NCBI RefSeq assembly: GCF_026157085.1
Contig: NZ_JANPVN010000001.1
Location: 496,001-560,000 of the forward strand
DNA: 64,000 nt
Reading direction: 5' to 3'
Source: Sphingomicrobium arenosum
GTDB lineage: Bacteria > Pseudomonadota > Alphaproteobacteria > Sphingomonadales > Sphingomonadaceae
Shown here: positions 43,605 to 51,826 of the stretch, piece after piece
How the letters are laid out: each line of letters opens with the position of its first letter
Numbering within the stretch: position 1 is the first letter of the stretch
Program-made: the position numbers and the translations under genes
Notes under the pieces: model-generated
Database searches by the model: none
Seen by the model: only the letters and a program-made list of their open reading frames with translations
What the model was told of the DNA's origin: nothing

Positions 43605-44201
43605 ATGCAGGGAAATAAAGTCTCTTTTGGCGAACACTTTCGACTGCTGTTCGAGTTTTCGGGCCGCGAGGACCGTTCGAGTTTTTGGGCCTATGCTGCA
43701 GCTGTATTCGGGCTGTCGATGGTTCTGACGATGCTAGCGATGCTGGCTCCGATGTTCGCTAGCATGCGGTCGATGCAGAATTACGCGGAAGCGCATCCGG
43801 AAAGCGTGACCATTTCTCACGGACCGGGGCACTATTCGATGTCGGTTCAGGGAGGGGAGTTCTCGCCCGACTTCACACTGATGTTTTTGGCAATGGGAAT
43901 GGTTGTCCTCGTAGCCATTGTTCTCTTAGCTGCCGCAGTGGTTCGCCGGCTGCACGATACCGGAAGAAGTGGATGGTGGGGCCTTATGCCGGTTCCTTTC
44001 ATCGCATTTTCAATGATTGCGATGCCGCAAGTCTTCTCGCCGGGGCGCACTCCAAGCGCGCCAGATCCGGGCCTCTTTATGGCGATTTTCCTCAGCAACA
44101 TGTTCTACATGTTGGCCCTTCTCGCTCTTGTCGTCCTTCTGGCGCTCAAATCGACTGATGGACCAAACCGCTTTGGCGCGGCCGGCGCAGCTGCAACTTA
44201 A
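43605..44201 (+). CDS. DUF805 membrane protein
   Basis: This 198-residue membrane protein has four helices and the DUF805 marks: FSGREDRSSFWAY near the N-terminus and VVRRLHDTGRSGWWGLMPV in the middle. The loop between helices one and two is longer than usual (about residues 45-85). YhaH-like proteins of this family have no defined role. GGGGAG precedes the ATG. Dispersed repeats lie on both sides of it, so it resembles a single-gene unit. Confidence 0.85.
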   Translation: MQGNKVSFGEHFRLLFEFSGREDRSSFWAYAAAVFGLSMVLTMLAMLAPMFASMRSMQNYAEAHPESVTISHGPGHYSMSVQGGEFSPDFTLMFLAMGMVVLVAIVLLAAAVVRRLHDTGRSGWWGLMPVPFIAFSMIAMPQVFSPGRTPSAPDPGLFMAIFLSNMFYMLALLALVVLLALKSTDGPNRFGAAGAAAT

Positions 44202-44304
44202 GGCCTGCGATTACCGGTGTCTGCGGCCGATAAGCACGAGGTTTTCTATGGGCTGCCGTTGAGATCGGGCGTCGTCGAGCGGCTTCACATTCGTGCGCCG
44301 GATA

Positions 44305-44335
44305 GTCGGCTTTGGGGTCGTTAGCGGACATTGAC
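44305..44335 (+). repeat. dispersed repeat, short form
   Basis: Core TTTGGGGTCGTTAGCGGACA. Same orientation as the copy at 55406-55437, which has perfect arms; here the left arm is reduced to GTCGGC. Confidence 0.7.
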
Positions 44336-44382
44336 GGCACTAGCGCGCGGAACGTCAGTTTTCCCAGTTCCAGACTCTGGCT

Positions 44383-44441
44383 GCGGACGGTCTGCTACCG
44401 GCCCAACCTCGGTCCATCGCCAAAGCGCCCCATATCGGCCG
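44383..44441 (+). repeat. solo left flank of the recombinase module
   Basis: GCGGACGGTCTGCTACCGG, then CCCAACCTCGGTCCATCG, then CAAAGCGCCCCATATCGG match the sequence immediately left of recombinase copy 2 (50310-50370). The recombinase gene itself is absent here, suggesting loss or a partial copy. Confidence 0.75.
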
Positions 44442-44834
44442 TTCGACACGCCTTCGTCGAGACCCAAAAGCTGTCGTTCGTTTAGAATGCAGCGGTTGAC
44501 AGCTAAGCGCCCTTATCGCGGTCATTTCATTGACCATTCCTCGGCTCCTAAATCTGCCCTTCGTTTCTGGCTTGATCCGATGACTGCAATGCGCGTGGCA
44601 CGTTCCGATGAAATCACGTGAAGGCTTCTCAGCTACGTGCGCCAGCTATCGCGACTTTATCTGCAAAGTCGAAAGCCATTGCGAAAAGCGAGAGAGCAGA
44701 CCCAACCTTGGGTTGCTCCATGTGCCCAGGCGCGGCGCACAACTACGCACATCCAGTGGGCCTGGAGGGCCGAGTTCGCTGCAATAAGGACAGATCATTT
44801 TCTTTCCTCCGGACAACTGACGTTACTGCTGGAC

Positions 44835-45308
44835 TTACATCAATATCGCACTGATCAAGCAGATTCCGATGCCGAATACGGCAATAGTCGCTGGAACGAT
44901 CAACACCTGACCATATACCTCGCCGCGAGCCAAGCAGCCGGAAGCGGTCTGCAAAATGGCGCCTCGATGTTTCAGCGGACTTCCCGGTTGCGGCGGGGCG
45001 TGCCGCAACATCACGCGAGCGGTTCCGAAGAACATGGCGACGTAGATCGTCGATATGGCGATCGCGAACGCTGCATGTGCCCCGCCGGTCGCGCCAAGCA
45101 AGGCAATAAGAAAGGTGGCATAGCAGGCAATCATCGCTCTCCAGACGCTTGCCGGCAGCTCGAACATTCGTGTTTCAGGCTGCTGCGGCGGCGTAAGCGT
45201 ACTGTTGTCGTTGGCCTCGAGCCCGGCGATGGGCACCATAACGTCGGACAGCGCATCGCGGTATTCTCGTAGCGGCGCGACCTGGGTGCGGAGAACGGCA
45301 TCAGACAC
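44835..45308 (-). CDS. small membrane protein in the oxidase operon
   Basis: This 157-residue protein has a soluble N-terminal 60 residues (SDAVLRTQVAPLREYRDAL) and three hydrophobic segments (about residues 75-95, 97-112 and 135-157). It is not recognised. The GTG at 45308 lies inside the end of the globin gene (8-base overlap), so translation is coupled, and it is the last gene of a five-gene leftward set headed by the alternative oxidase. A longer start at 45362 would overlap the globin more. A role in respiration or NO handling is only inferred from position. Confidence 0.6.
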   Translation of the reverse strand: MSDAVLRTQVAPLREYRDALSDVMVPIAGLEANDNSTLTPPQQPETRMFELPASVWRAMIACYATFLIALLGATGGAHAAFAIAISTIYVAMFFGTARVMLRHAPPQPGSPLKHRGAILQTASGCLARGEVYGQVLIVPATIAVFGIGICLISAILM

Positions 45309-45801
45309 AGGGTAGGTCCTTTCCTGCGCGCCCCCCGGCCAGTCCGTTTCGGCGCATTTCAATGGCAGTCAGCAAACTGTCGGCGATCATTCTCGCGCGC
45401 GCGCCGACGAGATCGGTCGCGGCGGGGTACCCCTCGGCTTCCCGTAGCGTTTCGTAGAAGAGGTCGAGCCAGCGCGAGAAATGCCTGAGCTCGAGGCCGG
45501 GAATGGCGAGATGTTTGAGCATCGGATTGCCCGAAAACTCGCCGCTGTTGTGGAGCACCGAACGCCAGAACGTCTTCATTCTGGCAAGATGCGGCGGCCA
45601 GTCGGCGATGCGTTCGGCAAAGATCGGGCCGAGAAGGTCATCCTCGCGTATCTTGGCGTAGAATGCTTCGACCAGGTGGTCGATGAACGCCGCGTCGATC
45701 CCGATTTCCTCTGCCGCTGCGCGCTTCTCAGCTCGCTTTTGCTGCGCGAAGGAGCGGGTGTCGGGATCGGCCGCATGCGAACGGATAGGGGCGCTGGTCA
45801 T
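45301..45801 (-). CDS. group III truncated hemoglobin
   Basis: This 166-residue protein has a globin core of about 120 residues after an N-terminal extension. Group III (TrHb3) features: the B/C region HLVEAFYAKIREDDLLGPIFAERI, WPPHLARMKTFWRSVL with Phe/Trp near the heme, and LELRHFSRWLDLF holding the proximal His. Group III globins bind O2 and NO and are linked to nitrosative stress or microaerobic life. The start overlaps the DUF1971 gene by four bases and its end overlaps the membrane-protein gene, all in the oxidase operon. Confidence 0.88.
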   Translation of the reverse strand: MTSAPIRSHAADPDTRSFAQQKRAEKRAAAEEIGIDAAFIDHLVEAFYAKIREDDLLGPIFAERIADWPPHLARMKTFWRSVLHNSGEFSGNPMLKHLAIPGLELRHFSRWLDLFYETLREAEGYPAATDLVGARARMIADSLLTAIEMRRNGLAGGRAGKDLPCV

Positions 45802-46133
45802 GAGCCACTCCCATCGGGTGTGGAAGCCGGAGGCTTTGCGCTTGCGAAGCGCAGAAACTGGACGTGAAACCGCACCGTTCCGACCGACTCAACACGGTGA
45901 AGGATTGTCGGTTCGATTATGCCGAATTCATCTTCGGGCGTGAGCAGCGATTCGGCCGGCGCGCGGCGTGGATCGGTCACGACAAAACGTAAGGCGCCTT
46001 CCTCCACCCGGATGAGACCCCAGACGCCGTCCTTGGTGGAATGCTCGGCCAGCAGACCTGCCGGCAAGGTGTCTTCGGTGAACGTTGCGGTGCGCTTGTA
46101 TGGCTCGAGGCCGTCGGGAAGGTTGGTGGTCAC
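45798..46133 (-). CDS. DUF1971 (TehB-like cupin) protein
   Basis: This 111-residue single-domain protein matches DUF1971: LPDGLEPYKRTATFTEDTLPAG, then LAEHSTKDGVWGLIRVEEGAL, and TILHRVESVGTVRFHVQFLR with conserved His residues of a cupin-like metal site. The family is annotated as tellurite-resistance related because it is fused to TehB in some bacteria, but the role is unclear. It often accompanies globins and NO-responsive genes. It starts one base after the receiver gene stops and overlaps the globin gene. Confidence 0.82.
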   Translation of the reverse strand: MTTNLPDGLEPYKRTATFTEDTLPAGLLAEHSTKDGVWGLIRVEEGALRFVVTDPRRAPAESLLTPEDEFGIIEPTILHRVESVGTVRFHVQFLRFASAKPPASTPDGSGS

Positions 46134-46134
46134 C

Positions 46135-46494
46135 TCAGGCTGCCTTTCGCGTTTTTAGGATGGCGCGGATCGCACTGCTCAGCTCGTCGCCCAGAAGCGG
46201 CTTCTCGATCAGCTCGGCATTTGCGGCGGCGACACGGGCTCGTAGTTGGGCAGTAGGATTGGTCGCGAGGACTATCGCCGGCGCGCAGCAGCCCTTTCTT
46301 TTCAACCCGGCGAGCGCGGCAAGAGCGTCGCCACCGTAGCGTTCGTCGATGACCAGAGCGGCCGCCACGGAGGGACTGTCGCCCATTCCAATCCACTCGG
46401 CGATCTCGAACCCTTCGATTGATAGGGAGAAACGGAGCGCGGAAAGAACGGAGACATCTTCGACCAGCAACAGGATCTTGGCTTGATCGATCAT
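46135..46494 (-). CDS. stand-alone response-regulator receiver protein
   Basis: This 119-residue protein is a single receiver-like domain with no output domain. It begins KILLLVEDVSVLSALRFSL with the acidic pair, has the phosphoacceptor candidate D50 in ALVIDERYGG, a reduced switch region (VLATNPTAQL) and the conserved Lys in LIEKPLL. It resembles single-domain receivers associated with FixL/FixJ systems. Lying in the oxidase operon beside fixLJ, it could act as a phosphate sink or adaptor for the kinase. That is inference. Confidence 0.75.
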   Translation of the reverse strand: MIDQAKILLLVEDVSVLSALRFSLSIEGFEIAEWIGMGDSPSVAAALVIDERYGGDALAALAGLKRKGCCAPAIVLATNPTAQLRARVAAANAELIEKPLLGDELSSAIRAILKTRKAA

Positions 46495-46523
46495 GTTCCG
46501 TCCTCCTCGCCGGGCAGCCTGGA

Positions 46524-47213
46524 TCAGGCGACCTTCTTCCAGTTGGGTTCAAGAGCCACGTGCGGAGGGCACTCGGCAACCTCGCCTACCGGCAGACCCG
46601 CAAGCTCATTGGCGAAGCCGTGGTTGACGTCGCGGTGGTGTGCCTCGTCGGCGCGCACCACCAACACCACGTCGCGCAGCTTGGCATCCTCGGGAAGCCC
46701 CCAGTAGCGTTTGGCGATCTCCGGTGCGGGCACGTTCGGGCTGCGACCTTCGTCGATCTCGGCGAGGTAATGCGTGTAGCTGAGGACGGCCTCTTCCTCG
46801 AAGTAGCCCACGACACGGTGTGCGGTCTTCGAGCTCACCAGGTAGAGCGCGAAGAAGAAGAGGTAGAAAACCCATTGCACCCCGATGATCACCGCTCGCT
46901 CGAACCATGTGGGCTGCGAGACCTCGATGAACGTCATGAGGTGCATGCGCTCGTTTTCGGCTTCGTCCATGAGCGTCTTGATCCAGCCCCTGTCGTCGCA
47001 CATGCGGCGCAGGCAAGCGAGATGGTTGATCGTTGCCCCGACCATGCCCGGCACGGCGGCAACCGTTTCCAACACGACGGCGCGGTGGCCGTAACGCTCG
47101 GCGAAGAAAGTGTCAGCACACCAACGCAGCGCCTTGGTGAAGGCGAACGCGATCCGGTCCGACATTCCGCGGGGGTTGTGGTGAACACCGAGATCGATGA
47201 AGGGTGAAGTCAT
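46524..47213 (-). CDS. aox: alternative oxidase (AOX), di-iron ubiquinol oxidase
   Basis: This 229-residue protein is shorter than plant AOX but has every di-iron ligand: E49 (VVLETVAAVPG), E88 and H91 (ENERMHLM), E140 in GYFEEEAVLSY, and E190 with H193 (RADEAHHRDVNH). A hydrophobic stretch at about residues 105-127 makes it monotopic in the inner membrane. AOX oxidises ubiquinol directly with O2 without pumping protons and is insensitive to cyanide and NO. It heads a leftward operon with a receiver protein, DUF1971, a globin and a membrane protein, divergent from fixL, which points to O2/NO-responsive respiration. Confidence 0.93.
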   Translation of the reverse strand: MTSPFIDLGVHHNPRGMSDRIAFAFTKALRWCADTFFAERYGHRAVVLETVAAVPGMVGATINHLACLRRMCDDRGWIKTLMDEAENERMHLMTFIEVSQPTWFERAVIIGVQWVFYLFFFALYLVSSKTAHRVVGYFEEEAVLSYTHYLAEIDEGRSPNVPAPEIAKRYWGLPEDAKLRDVVLVVRADEAHHRDVNHGFANELAGLPVGEVAECPPHVALEPNWKKVA

Positions 47214-47294
47214 TGAAGTTTCTCCGCTTGCGGCAGATGTTGTTGGGGCGCCGCTGATGACCTCCTCCTATCCCGATGCACGGAACCACGAAAT

Positions 47295-48842
47295 TTGGAT
47301 GATCACCCTAAGCCAAGAACCCTAAGGGCCTTACCGGAGGTGGGGCGCACCAGTTTTGTCAGTCGCTTCTTGCCGCGCCTGTCGTTTTCCACCGCGCTGT
47401 TGCTGGCGCTGTTAGCTATAGCGGCTGGTGTCGCGGTCCGCCTGCTCGCCGCCGGCGAACTCGGTCAGCGCGCCACCTTCATTTTCTTCGTTCCCGGCGT
47501 GGTTGTCGCCAGCGCGCTTTCCGGGTTTCGCGCAGGTAGTCTTGCGGCCGTGGTCGGCGCTGCCGCCGGTCTCTGGTGCGACGCGCTGAGTGGACCGATC
47601 GAGAGCGGAAGCCTGATTGCCGCCGCGGCTTTCGTGCTCATCGGCCTCGCCGTGGCCATCGGCGGCGAGTGGTTCCAGCGCGCGCGGATCGAAACCGAAA
47701 CCGCGGCCGTCGCGCTCGCGAGGCGTGAAGCCCACCTGCAATCGATTCTCGACACCGTGCCAGATGCGATGATCGTCATAGACGAAGCCGGCTTGATCCG
47801 TGATTTCAGTCCCGCAGCCGAACGGATGTTCGGATGGAATGCGGCAGAGGTGTCCGGACAGAACGTCAATGTGCTGATGCCCGATCCTTATCGCAGCGCA
47901 CATGACGGCTATCTGGAGCGCTACTACCGCACCGGCGAGAGGAGGATCATCGGCAAGGGCCGCGTTGTCGTCGGCGAGCGCAAGGACGGTTCGACCTTCC
48001 CGCTCGAGCTTGCCGTGGGCGAGATGCAGGCGGAAGGGCAGCGCTTTTTCACCGGGTTCATCCGCGACCTGACCGAGCGCCAGCAGGCCGAGGTAAGATT
48101 GCAGGAACTGCAAAGCGAGCTAGTGCACGTCTCGCGGCTTACCGCCTTGGGCGAAATGGCGTCTGCGCTGGCGCACGAGATCAACCAGCCGCTCTCGGCA
48201 ATCGCCAACTACCTCAAGGGCAGTCGGATGCTGCTCATGCGAGAAGAGGTGCAGCACGAGCGCGTGGCGGAAGCCGTCGACCGGGCTGCTGCGGAAGCGC
48301 TCAGGGCAGGCGACATCATTCGTCGGCTGCGGGACTTCGTAGCCCGCGGCGAAACCGAACGCACAATCGAGAGTCTGCCTAAACTCGTCGAGGAAGCCAG
48401 CGCCCTCGCGCTCGTCGGTGCCAAGGAGCATGGCATCCGAGTGCAATATAACTTCAGTCCCGCAATCGATCTGGTGCTGGTCGACAAGGTGCAGATCCAA
48501 CAGGTCGTGCTAAACCTTGTGCGAAACGCGATTGATGCGATGGCCGAATCAGATTGTTCGCAGCGCGATCTGACGATCGTGATCGAACAGGCAGTCGACG
48601 ATCTGGCGCAGGTATCGGTGACCGACACCGGTCCCGGTATCGATCCCGAAGTCGCGGACCGGCTATTTCAGCCCTTCATCTCCACCAAGCGCACGGGTAT
48701 GGGCGTCGGGCTGTCGATCTCGCGCACGATCGTCGAGGCGCATGGAGGGCGTATCTGGGCCCTGCCAATTCCCGGCGGCGGGGCGGAGTTCGGCTTTACG
48801 GTGCAGCGTGTCGCGAGTGAGGAACTATACGATGGCGAGTAG
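47295..48842 (+). CDS. fixL: heme-PAS sensor histidine kinase FixL
   Basis: This protein of about 515 residues has about four N-terminal membrane helices (residues 30-125), a PAS domain and a kinase. The PAS domain closely follows rhizobial Fix[21 protein letters not shown], then RSAHDGYL with the proximal heme ligand H203 and [12 protein letters not shown] with the conserved Arg that stabilises bound O2. The kinase H box is [10 protein letters not shown] (H294), with HATPase motifs [15 protein letters not shown] and GMGVGLSIS. It is therefore probably an O2 sensor. The first in-frame start is TTG at 47295; the true start may be downstream. It overlaps fixJ by 11 bases. Confidence 0.88.
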   Translation: MDDHPKPRTLRALPEVGRTSFVSRFLPRLSFSTALLLALLAIAAGVAVRLLAAGELGQRATFIFFVPGVVVASALSGFRAGSLAAVVGAAAGLWCDALSGPIESGSLIAAAAFVLIGLAVAIGGEWFQRARIETETAAVALARREAHLQSILDTVPDAMIVIDEAGLIRDFSPAAERMFGWNAAEVSGQNVNVLMPDPYRSAHDGYLERYYRTGERRIIGKGRVVVGERKDGSTFPLELAVGEMQAEGQRFFTGFIRDLTERQQAEVRLQELQSELVHVSRLTALGEMASALAHEINQPLSAIANYLKGSRMLLMREEVQHERVAEAVDRAAAEALRAGDIIRRLRDFVARGETERTIESLPKLVEEASALALVGAKEHGIRVQYNFSPAIDLVLVDKVQIQQVVLNLVRNAIDAMAESDCSQRDLTIVIEQAVDDLAQVSVTDTGPGIDPEVADRLFQPFISTKRTGMGVGLSISRTIVEAHGGRIWALPIPGGGAEFGFTVQRVASEELYDGE

Positions 48843-49455
48843 TGGTGCCAGTGATCCGATCGTCTACATCATTGATGACGACGAGAGCGCGCGGCACTCG
48901 CTAGAGTTTCTTCTCGACGTTGCCGAAATCCGTGTCCGCTCGTTCGTGTCGGCCGATGCTTTTCTGAAATCTTCGCCTCCACTTTCCGGCGCCTGCGTGG
49001 TGACCGACGTGCGTATGCCCGGCACGAACGGTGTCGAACTGGCCGACAAACTGAAGGAGCGCGACGATAGGGTGCCGGTGATCATCATCACCGGTCACGC
49101 CGACGTGCCGTTAGCGATCCAGGCAATGAAGGCGGGCGCTGCGGATTTTATCGAGAAGCCATTCGACGACGAGGCGATACTTGCGGCCATCCGCAAGGCG
49201 CTGACCGACAGCACTGGCGACGAGCAGATACAGAACGAACGCCGCGAAGTGCTCGACCGTCTCGGTCTGCTCTCCGCAAGGGAGCGCGAGGTGGTCGATG
49301 GCCTCGTGGACGGGAAAGCTAACAAGGTGATCGCCTTCGATCTCGACATCAGCCCGCGGACAGTCGAAGTCTACCGCGCCAATGCGATGATGAAGATGCA
49401 AGCAAAGACCCTCTCCGATCTCGTGCGCATGCTGACGATTGCCCGACTGGGCTAG
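48832..49455 (+). CDS. fixJ: response regulator FixJ
   Basis: This 207-residue protein has a receiver domain with [19 protein letters not shown], phosphoacceptor D59 ([12 protein letters not shown]), [11 protein letters not shown] and Lys in FIEKPFDD, then a LuxR-type helix-turn-helix ([32 protein letters not shown]). This matches the FixJ family. Classic FixJ activates fixK and microaerobic oxidases; no fixK gene is in the window, so the divergent aox operon is the nearest candidate target. GAGG lies 8 bases before the ATG at 48832. Confidence 0.92.
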   Translation: MASSGASDPIVYIIDDDESARHSLEFLLDVAEIRVRSFVSADAFLKSSPPLSGACVVTDVRMPGTNGVELADKLKERDDRVPVIIITGHADVPLAIQAMKAGAADFIEKPFDDEAILAAIRKALTDSTGDEQIQNERREVLDRLGLLSAREREVVDGLVDGKANKVIAFDLDISPRTVEVYRANAMMKMQAKTLSDLVRMLTIARLG

Positions 49456-49490
49456 TTGGCTCGTCTTTTTTCACTGCATTCCAGACGCAA

Positions 49491-49513
49491 GCGGACAGCC
49501 AGTAACCGGCCCA
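49491..49513 (+). repeat. dispersed repeat, GCGGAC..CGGCCC fragment
   Basis: GCGGACAGCCAGTAACCGG followed by CCCA resembles the recombinase-module left edge (GCGGACNGTCNGCTANCGG). It lies just after fixJ and marks the right edge of the aox/fixLJ block. Confidence 0.5.
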
Positions 49514-49581
49514 CGAACCGTCGAGCCTCTCGGTGCAAACGTGGTGCTGTATCGAACGACCTGAACGGGGTAGAAAGCGAC

Positions 49582-50205
49582 TCAAGTCGCGCGCATTTGC
49601 GGCGCTGCCTCCCGAATAACGCGGAAAGCCGAGCGCAGAAAGATCACCGCCATGAGACTGCCGATGATGATGTCGGGCCAGGGCGAGACCAGCCACCAGA
49701 CGAGCCCAGCCGCGAGTAGCACCCCGCAATTGTTGATCACGTCGTTGCGAGAGCATTCGAAGGTGCTCGCCATATTCACGTCCTGATGACGAAAACGTGT
49801 CAGCAGACGAAGGCAAACGAGGTTGGCGACGAGCGCGAGCCCACCGAATATCAGCATTAGGGTGGAAGACGGAGCGACCCCGCTGCTGATTTTGATCAGC
49901 ACGTTGAATGCGATTCCAACTCCGAGCCCCAAAATGACGACCCCTTTGAGCATCGCTGCTCCGGCTTTCCACCGGTCAGACCGGGCAAGGGCGTAGAGGC
50001 TGACTGCATAAACGACCGCGTCGCCGAGCATATCGGAGGCATCGGCCATGAGTGCCGTTGATCCTGCGATTACGCCCGCACCGAACTCGAGGACGAACAT
50101 GACCACGTTGATGGCCAGCACGGCCACCAGCACTCGACGCTGCTCGGCTTGGCGGGCCAGCTTCTCCAGTTCGGTCGACTTGGCGGAACAACAATCTGCA
50201 GACAT
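49582..50205 (-). CDS. cation diffusion facilitator-like transporter
   Basis: This 207-residue membrane protein has five to six helices of the CDF fold and lacks the C-terminal cytoplasmic domain. Metal-site candidates are TALMADASDMLGDA in helix two and ECSRNDVINNCGVL in helix five. In classic CDF proteins the second motif is HxxxD; here both are Asp- or Asn-rich, as in a small subgroup of 200-residue cation transporters. The N-terminus carries a CC pair (MSADCCSAK). The substrate (Zn, Co, Fe or other) is not predictable. The start at 50205 is chosen because longer frames run into repeat sequence. Confidence 0.75.
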   Translation of the reverse strand: MSADCCSAKSTELEKLARQAEQRRVLVAVLAINVVMFVLEFGAGVIAGSTALMADASDMLGDAVVYAVSLYALARSDRWKAGAAMLKGVVILGLGVGIAFNVLIKISSGVAPSSTLMLIFGGLALVANLVCLRLLTRFRHQDVNMASTFECSRNDVINNCGVLLAAGLVWWLVSPWPDIIIGSLMAVIFLRSAFRVIREAAPQMRAT

Positions 50206-50309
50206 GGGGTCAATTAGGGGATCGAAACGCGAGTCTGCAACGGGGTCGCAAGCGGACGCTTTCTCCGCATCTCGTCGAATGGCCGCTTTTGGGGGTGAAT
50301 GAGCCGGAA

Positions 50310-50331
50310 GCGGACCGTCAGCTATCGGCCC
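50310..50331 (+). repeat. dispersed repeat, GCGGAC..CGGCCC form, left edge of module 2
   Basis: GCGGACCGTCAGCTATCGG and CCC, continuous with the recombinase module that follows. The same words occur at 44383 and, partly, at 55488. Confidence 0.7.
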
Positions 50332-50351
50332 AACCTCGGTCCATCGGCAAA

Positions 50352-51210
50352 GCGCCCCATATCGGTTATTCGCGCTGATCGACCGGACACCCCTATGCAG
50401 ACGTTCCTGCATCGGCCCGAAGAGGGCGCCTAGCTCAAGCGTTTCTCTCATGGTCATTCCGGCCAAAGGAGAAGTCAGATGGGCATGTCAGAATTCGACC
50501 CTGGGGCGCGTGCGATGCGACCTTGGAACGCCGGCACCCAAGTCGGTCCGAAGCGTCCGCTCACGCAGAAGCAGATTTGGGCAATTCGGTTTCATCTGGA
50601 TCGCGAGCAACGGATCAGGGACCGGGCCCTGTTCGATCTTGCGATCGACAGTAAGCTAAGAGGCTGCGACCTCGTCGAGCTCAAGATTGGCGATCTGGTT
50701 GCAGGATCGGTAATTCGACACCGAGCTACGATCACCCAGCGAAAGACGAATAGACCGGTCCAGTTCGAGATAACGGCTGACGCGCGAATGAGCCTGTTGG
50801 CCTGGCTTGAACGACGCGGGGGCACGATTGAGGATTTCGCATTCCCGAGCAGGGTCGATCATGACCAGCACTTGAGCACCCGGCAGTACGCGAGGTTGGT
50901 GGACGAATGGGTCACGGCGGTCGGCCTCAGAAAGAAGGATTACGGCACTCATTCGCTGCGACGAACGAAGGCATCGATCATTTACAAGGCCACGGGAAAT
51001 CTGAGGGCCATTCAGATCCTCCTCGGACACTCCAAGATAGAGAACACTGTGCGATATCTGGGCGTCGACATCGAAGACGCCCTCACGCTGTCAGAGAAAA
51101 CCGAGATCTGAGATTACGCCAGTTTCTCCTGGAGGCTGGCGTCTCACCTGAATGACTGCTTCTATCGCGCACGACCCGCGCTGATAATGCCCGGGATGGG
51201 GTGGAAAGCG
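50352..51210 (+). repeat. recombinase module, copy 2 (about 0.86-kb direct repeat)
   Basis: Second copy of the unit at 38865-39722, in the same orientation, with only scattered substitutions inside and outside the gene. Its right edge ends GGGATGGGGTGGAAAGCGG, resembling the right half of the dispersed repeats. Confidence 0.9.
50479..51111 (+). CDS. short tyrosine recombinase/integrase, copy 2
   Basis: It is 210 residues, identical to copy 1 except at positions 44 (Gln), 78 (Val) and 107 (Leu). All catalytic residues (R61, K89, H158, R161, H184, Y193) are retained, so it is predicted to be active. The ribosome site AAAGGAGAAG is also conserved. It sits upstream of the run of single genes separated by repeats (51279-55391), with the same orientation as all of those repeats, and is therefore a candidate for acting on them. 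Confidence 0.9.
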   Translation: MGMSEFDPGARAMRPWNAGTQVGPKRPLTQKQIWAIRFHLDREQRIRDRALFDLAIDSKLRGCDLVELKIGDLVAGSVIRHRATITQRKTNRPVQFEITADARMSLLAWLERRGGTIEDFAFPSRVDHDQHLSTRQYARLVDEWVTAVGLRKKDYGTHSLRRTKASIIYKATGNLRAIQILLGHSKIENTVRYLGVDIEDALTLSEKTEI

Positions 51211-51278
51211 GTCCCTCAGCTCCGGGATCGGAAATTGGCGTCATTGACGGCTTCCCCGAACGGCCGCATCGAAGGTGA

Positions 51279-51761
51279 ATGATAGACACTCGTCTTGGCC
51301 GTGCTCCGATCTTGGAATTTCTATCCGGCTACTCGTTACCAACCGATAGCTTGCTCGCGCTAACCGGCGACAGGGATAAGGTTGAGCTTCATTCCAAAGC
51401 ATCGCGTCGGTCAGGATTGGAAATAAAAATCTCCCACGCCTGGCAAACTCCGCTTGACGAGATGTCCTGTGGGCAATGCCGTGTTCTAATAGGCCAAAAG
51501 CTCGCCATTCCCTGGCTCGCGGAAGCGGTCACGAGGTTCGTTGTTCTATATCACCAAGCCGAATGCGACCTGTATCCCGGTGACCTATCAGTAGGGTCAC
51601 TAATAGCTTGGCAAGAACTTGCGAACCATGCGCCGGAGCAAACGCGAGAGATGCTGAGGGCGGACTTCGACTGGCTCCGGGAGGCGGCCAAAAAAGAGCG
51701 ACCCAGATCGATCGTTAATCAGGCGCTTCAGGCGCTTGAACGTGGTCTCGCCGCTTTATGA
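51279..51761 (+). CDS. contact-dependent inhibition immunity-like protein (CdiI family)
   Basis: This 160-residue soluble protein's central stretch, PLDEMSCGQCRVLIGQKLAI, continuing to CDLYPGDLSVGSLIAWQEL, matches the pattern of CdiI_2-type immunity domains (an LIGQ motif, then a YPGDLL motif). The C-terminus LRADFDWLREAAKK is helical. Immunity proteins neutralise a cognate toxin delivered by contact-dependent or related systems. No cdiA-like toxin gene is nearby, so it is an orphan. AAGG precedes the ATG. Its stop overlaps the start of a dispersed repeat. Confidence 0.65.
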   Translation: MIDTRLGRAPILEFLSGYSLPTDSLLALTGDRDKVELHSKASRRSGLEIKISHAWQTPLDEMSCGQCRVLIGQKLAIPWLAEAVTRFVVLYHQAECDLYPGDLSVGSLIAWQELANHAPEQTREMLRADFDWLREAAKKERPRSIVNQALQALERGLAAL

Positions 51762-51813
51762 CCGCAAAGGGGTCGTTCCAAGCTTGGTCGGTTTCGGGGT
51801 GGAAAGCGGACGT
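51760..51813 (+). repeat. dispersed repeat, long form (after the CdiI-like gene)
   Basis: GACCGCAAAGGGGTCG, a variable middle, then GGTCGGTTTCGGGGTGGAAA and GCGGACGT. Same orientation as all other copies. Confidence 0.85.
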
Positions 51814-51826
51814 CTGGTCAGGTGTA

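Larger units (their letters stand above)
44202..44834. other. gene-free stretch with two repeat copies
   Basis: No supported gene. It holds a short-form repeat (44305-44335), then a solo left end of the recombinase module (44383-44441). The remaining 400 bases show frames without recognisable protein features or ribosome sites and end at the stop of the leftward membrane-protein gene. Confidence 0.5.

Noticed and set aside
44618..44854. Possible 78-residue gene on the plus strand
   Set aside because: No ribosome site, no recognisable features, and it runs into the end of the leftward membrane-protein gene.
47214..47294. FNR/FixK box (TTGAT-N4-ATCAA) between aox and fixL
   Set aside because: No such sequence found in the 81 bases; control by FixJ is inferred only from gene position.
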